Positions 61,842 through 64,000 of a stretch of DNA of 64,000 nt are shown here, in pieces. The stretch's first letter is position 1. Each line of letters begins with the position of its first letter. The notes beneath the pieces were generated by a model that was not told the origin of the DNA, made no database searches, and saw only the letters and a program-made list of their open reading frames with translations. Source of the DNA: Promicromonospora umidemergens (GTDB lineage: Bacteria; Actinomycetota; Actinomycetes; Actinomycetales; Cellulomonadaceae). The position numbers and the translations under genes were made by a program. The stretch spans positions 1 through 64,000 of the forward strand of contig NZ_JAMTCT010000011.1 of NCBI RefSeq assembly GCF_024171995.1, in the 5' to 3' direction.

Positions 61842-62611
61842 GCGCGACGACCCAGACCCAGCCCTTCCTGGCGCTGTCCTGGCTGCACCTGAAGTACCAG
61901 TTCCTGGAGACCGTCCGGGTCCCCATCTCGGTGATCGGGAACGTGCTGTTCCCCTCGCTGTCCATGTTCTTCTTCGTCGTGCCGCAGACCGAGGTCGCCG
62001 GAAACCCCGAGTGGGCAACGACCGCCGTCGCCGGCCTCGGCCTGTTCGCCGTGTGCTCGGCCAGCCTGTTCACCTACGGGCTGGGCGTGGCCGAGGACCG
62101 GCAGCTGCCGTTCTACCCGTTCCTGCGGTCCTTGCCCGCCGGGCCCGGCCCGCAGATGGTGGCGCGGGTGCTGAACGGCGGCATCTTCTCGCTGTTCGGC
62201 CTGCTGCCGCTGATCCTCATCGGCTGGCTGTTCACGGCGGCCACCGTGACCATCGGGCAGCTGCTCGCCGGCATCGGGACGATCCTCGCCGTGTCCGTGC
62301 CGTTCGTGCTGCTCGGCATGGCGATCGGGTACGCGCTGTCGGCAAAGGCCGCGCTACCCGTCGTGCAGGTCATCCTGTTCCCGCTGGCCTTCGCGGGCGG
62401 GCTGTTCCTGCCGCCCCAGATGTTCCCCGGCTGGCTGGACGCGATCTCGCAGGCCACGCCCACACGCGCCGGCCGCGACCTGCTGGTCCAGGCCACCACG
62501 GGGGCGGAGGCCTACACCCTGGCCCTCCCGGTCCTGGCCGGATGGACCCTGCTGTTCATTGCCCTGGCCGTCCGCTCCTACCGCACTGACGAGGGCCGCC
62601 GCTTCCGCTGA
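61838..62611 (+). CDS. ABC-2 type permease
   Basis: The 257-aa product has six helices in the classic ABC-2 arrangement (first pair VIGNVLFPSLSMFFFVV and GLGLFAVCSASLFTYGLGVA). The coupling region is RQLPFYPFLRSLPAGPGPQM, and the late motif LPPQMFPGWLDAISQATPTR matches the ABC-2 signature. It overlaps the ATPase stop. The stop codon lies in a short stem-loop shared with the end of the convergent P-type ATPase. Confidence 0.92.
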   Translation: MSATTQTQPFLALSWLHLKYQFLETVRVPISVIGNVLFPSLSMFFFVVPQTEVAGNPEWATTAVAGLGLFAVCSASLFTYGLGVAEDRQLPFYPFLRSLPAGPGPQMVARVLNGGIFSLFGLLPLILIGWLFTAATVTIGQLLAGIGTILAVSVPFVLLGMAIGYALSAKAALPVVQVILFPLAFAGGLFLPPQMFPGWLDAISQATPTRAGRDLLVQATTGAEAYTLALPVLAGWTLLFIALAVRSYRTDEGRRFR

Positions 62612-62633
62612 CCCTCACAAAAAAGCGGGTCAG
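62608..62633. terminator. Stem-loop joining two convergent stop codons
   Basis: CTGACCC (62608-62614) pairs with GGGTCAG (62627-62633). The loop contains AAAAAA. Each arm includes one of the two TGA stops. Confidence 0.45.
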
Positions 62634-64000
62634 GAGGCGCTGCGGAGGCGAAGGGAGTTCGCCACCACCAGGACGCTGCTCAGCGCCATCGCTCCGCCCG
62701 CGACCATCGGGCTGAGCAGCCCGGCCGCCGCCAGCGGGAGCGCCGCGACGTTGTACGCGAACGCCCAGAACAGGTTCTGCTTGATGATCCGCAGAGTCTT
62801 CCGGGATAGGCGCACGGCGCTCGCGGCGGCCCGCAGGTCGCCACGGACCAGCGTGATGTCGCTCGCCTCGATCGCGACGGCGGTGCCGGTGCCCATCGCC
62901 AGACCGAGGTCGGCGGTGGCGAGGGCGGCGGCGTCGTTCACGCCGTCGCCCACCATAGCCACCGTGCGCCCCTCCGCCTGGAGCCGGGCCACCACGGTGG
63001 CCTTCTCGGCGGGCAGCACGCGGGCGATCACATCCGCCTCGGGGATGCCGACGGCCAGCGCCGCCACACGGGCGGCACCCGCGGAGTCCCCGGTCAGCAG
63101 GTAGGGGCGCAGGCCCAGCTCCTTGAGCTCGGCCACGGCACGGGCCGACGTCGGCCTGGCCCGGTCGCGCAGCGTGATCACCCCGCCGGCGGTGCCGTTC
63201 CAGGCCACGGCCACGGCGGTCGCCCCGGCCTCCTCCTGCTGCCCGACGGCGGCGCGTACCTCCGCAGGGACGGTCACCCCCTGGTCCGCGAGCCAGGCGG
63301 GACGGCCCACCAGTACCCGACGGGTGTTCAGCGCCCCGCCCAGGGCCAGGCCGGAGTGCGCGCGCCGGACGAGCCCTTCGACACCACCGCCCGCGTGGGC
63401 GATGAAGCCGGTGACCTCGAGGGGCGTCTCGGTGTCCGGCTCGCCGGCGGCCCGTCCCGCCGCGGTGATCGCCTGCGCGATGGGGTGCTCGCTCAGCGAC
63501 TCGACGGCGGCGGCGTACCGGAGGACGTCGGGCGCGTCGGTGAGGTGGTTGGCGTCGTCGGGGGCCTCGACAGGCTGGACCACCGGACGGGCGGGCGCAG
63601 CCACCGATGGGGGCTGCCGGGTCCCGGCGCCCCACACGTCGACCACTCGCATGCGGCCCTCGGTGACCGTGCCGGTCTTGTCGAGCACCACGGTGTCGAC
63701 GCGCCGCGTGCTCTCCAGGATCTCCGGTCCGCGGATCAGCACGCCGAGCTGGGCGCCGCGGCCCGTGCCGACCAGGATCGCGGTGGGAGTGGCCAGCCCC
63801 AGCGCGCACGGGCACGCGATGATCAGGACCGCGACGGCGGCGGTGAACGCGGCCTCGACGTCGCCGGTCACGGCGAGCCAGGCCGCGAGGGTTAGCACCG
63901 CGAGCACCAGCACCACCGGCACGAACACCGCGGAGATCCGGTCCGCGAGCCGTGCGACGGGTGCCTTGCCCGTCTGCGCCTGCGCGACGAGCCGCCCGAT
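62630..64000 (-). CDS. Heavy-metal (probably copper) P1B-type ATPase, N-terminal part off the window
   Basis: 456 residues up to the stop at 62630 are visible; the frame is open at the window edge, so the metal-binding and first membrane region is missing. Present are GRLVAQAQTGKAP, CPCALGLATPT (the CPC ion site), DKTGTVTEG with the phosphorylated Asp, ESLSEHPIAQAI with the P1B-specific HP, GDGVNDAAAL and two C-terminal helices with a final Asn/Ser region. CPC plus ALGLATPT suggests Cu(I) export. The CopC-like protein in the window fits a copper theme but is 10 kb away. Confidence 0.93.
   Translation of the reverse strand: MGRLVAQAQTGKAPVARLADRISAVFVPVVLVLAVLTLAAWLAVTGDVEAAFTAAVAVLIIACPCALGLATPTAILVGTGRGAQLGVLIRGPEILESTRRVDTVVLDKTGTVTEGRMRVVDVWGAGTRQPPSVAAPARPVVQPVEAPDDANHLTDAPDVLRYAAAVESLSEHPIAQAITAAGRAAGEPDTETPLEVTGFIAHAGGGVEGLVRRAHSGLALGGALNTRRVLVGRPAWLADQGVTVPAEVRAAVGQQEEAGATAVAVAWNGTAGGVITLRDRARPTSARAVAELKELGLRPYLLTGDSAGAARVAALAVGIPEADVIARVLPAEKATVVARLQAEGRTVAMVGDGVNDAAALATADLGLAMGTGTAVAIEASDITLVRGDLRAAASAVRLSRKTLRIIKQNLFWAFAYNVAALPLAAAGLLSPMVAGGAMALSSVLVVANSLRLRSAS

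Overview
The window is high-GC, densely packed bacterial chromosome. GTG starts, short intergenic gaps, mycolate-free actinobacterial families (cory-CC-star protein, Scr1/DUF5753 regulator with DUF6879 partner, DUF4287, SigG-type ECF factor, LAL/LuxR regulator) and many leaderless -10-to-start arrangements point to an Actinomycetota member. Micrococcales close to the Cellulomonas/Promicromonospora group is my best guess, from gene content only. No tRNA, rRNA, CRISPR array, IS element or prophage was seen, and both edges cut through a gene.

Layout. 1-2.1 kb: edge-truncated metallo-beta-lactamase-fold protein and a secreted beta-helix protein. 2.1-7.4 kb: NarL-type two-component system, then a cstA operon (CstA transporter, small Cys-Cys-tailed protein, ArsA/GET3-like ATPase). 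7.4-10.6 kb: WYL regulator divergent from an FAD monooxygenase, and a Pro/Thr-rich envelope protein. 10.9-19.2 kb: an ABC exporter coupled to three tandem membrane-anchored PQQ-like beta-propeller paralogues, then endonuclease IV. 19.3-22.8 kb: lipoprotein, a translationally coupled trio (71-aa protein, DUF6879, Scr1-type XRE regulator probably starting at CTG) and a HAD hydrolase. 22.7-25.5 kb: TetR divergent from a DUF308 membrane protein and a disulfide-reductase-like flavoprotein. 25.6-33.1 kb: nuclease, PEP carboxylase, sirohydrochlorin chelatase family, 5'-3' exonuclease, UspA and a CrcB pair for fluoride export.

33.2-41.4 kb is regulatory: ECF sigma with SnoaL domain, GAF-SpoIIE phosphatase-ATPase, LAL regulator and small unknowns. 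41.5-47 kb: MecA_N-type PBP, lipoprotein, SHOCT protein and a second NarL-type two-component system. 47.1-54.7 kb: amidohydrolase, DUF4287, HIT protein, orphan antitoxin-like XRE, glutamine-dependent NAD+ synthetase, CopC-like protein, MFS transporter and HU. 54.7-64 kb: a flippase fused to a degenerate kinase-like domain, CPBP protease, S10-like peptidase, an autoregulated-looking winged-helix/ABC operon and an edge-truncated heavy-metal P-type ATPase.

Between genes there are two families of long palindromic repeats: three copies of an exactly 58-bp element and two copies of a ~70-bp element. An exceptional 19-bp perfect hairpin follows ppc. At least 16 genes have a TAnnnT hexamer only 6-7 nt before the start codon, which I read as leaderless transcription and used to choose starts. 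Functions come from motif recognition by eye; no database search was run.
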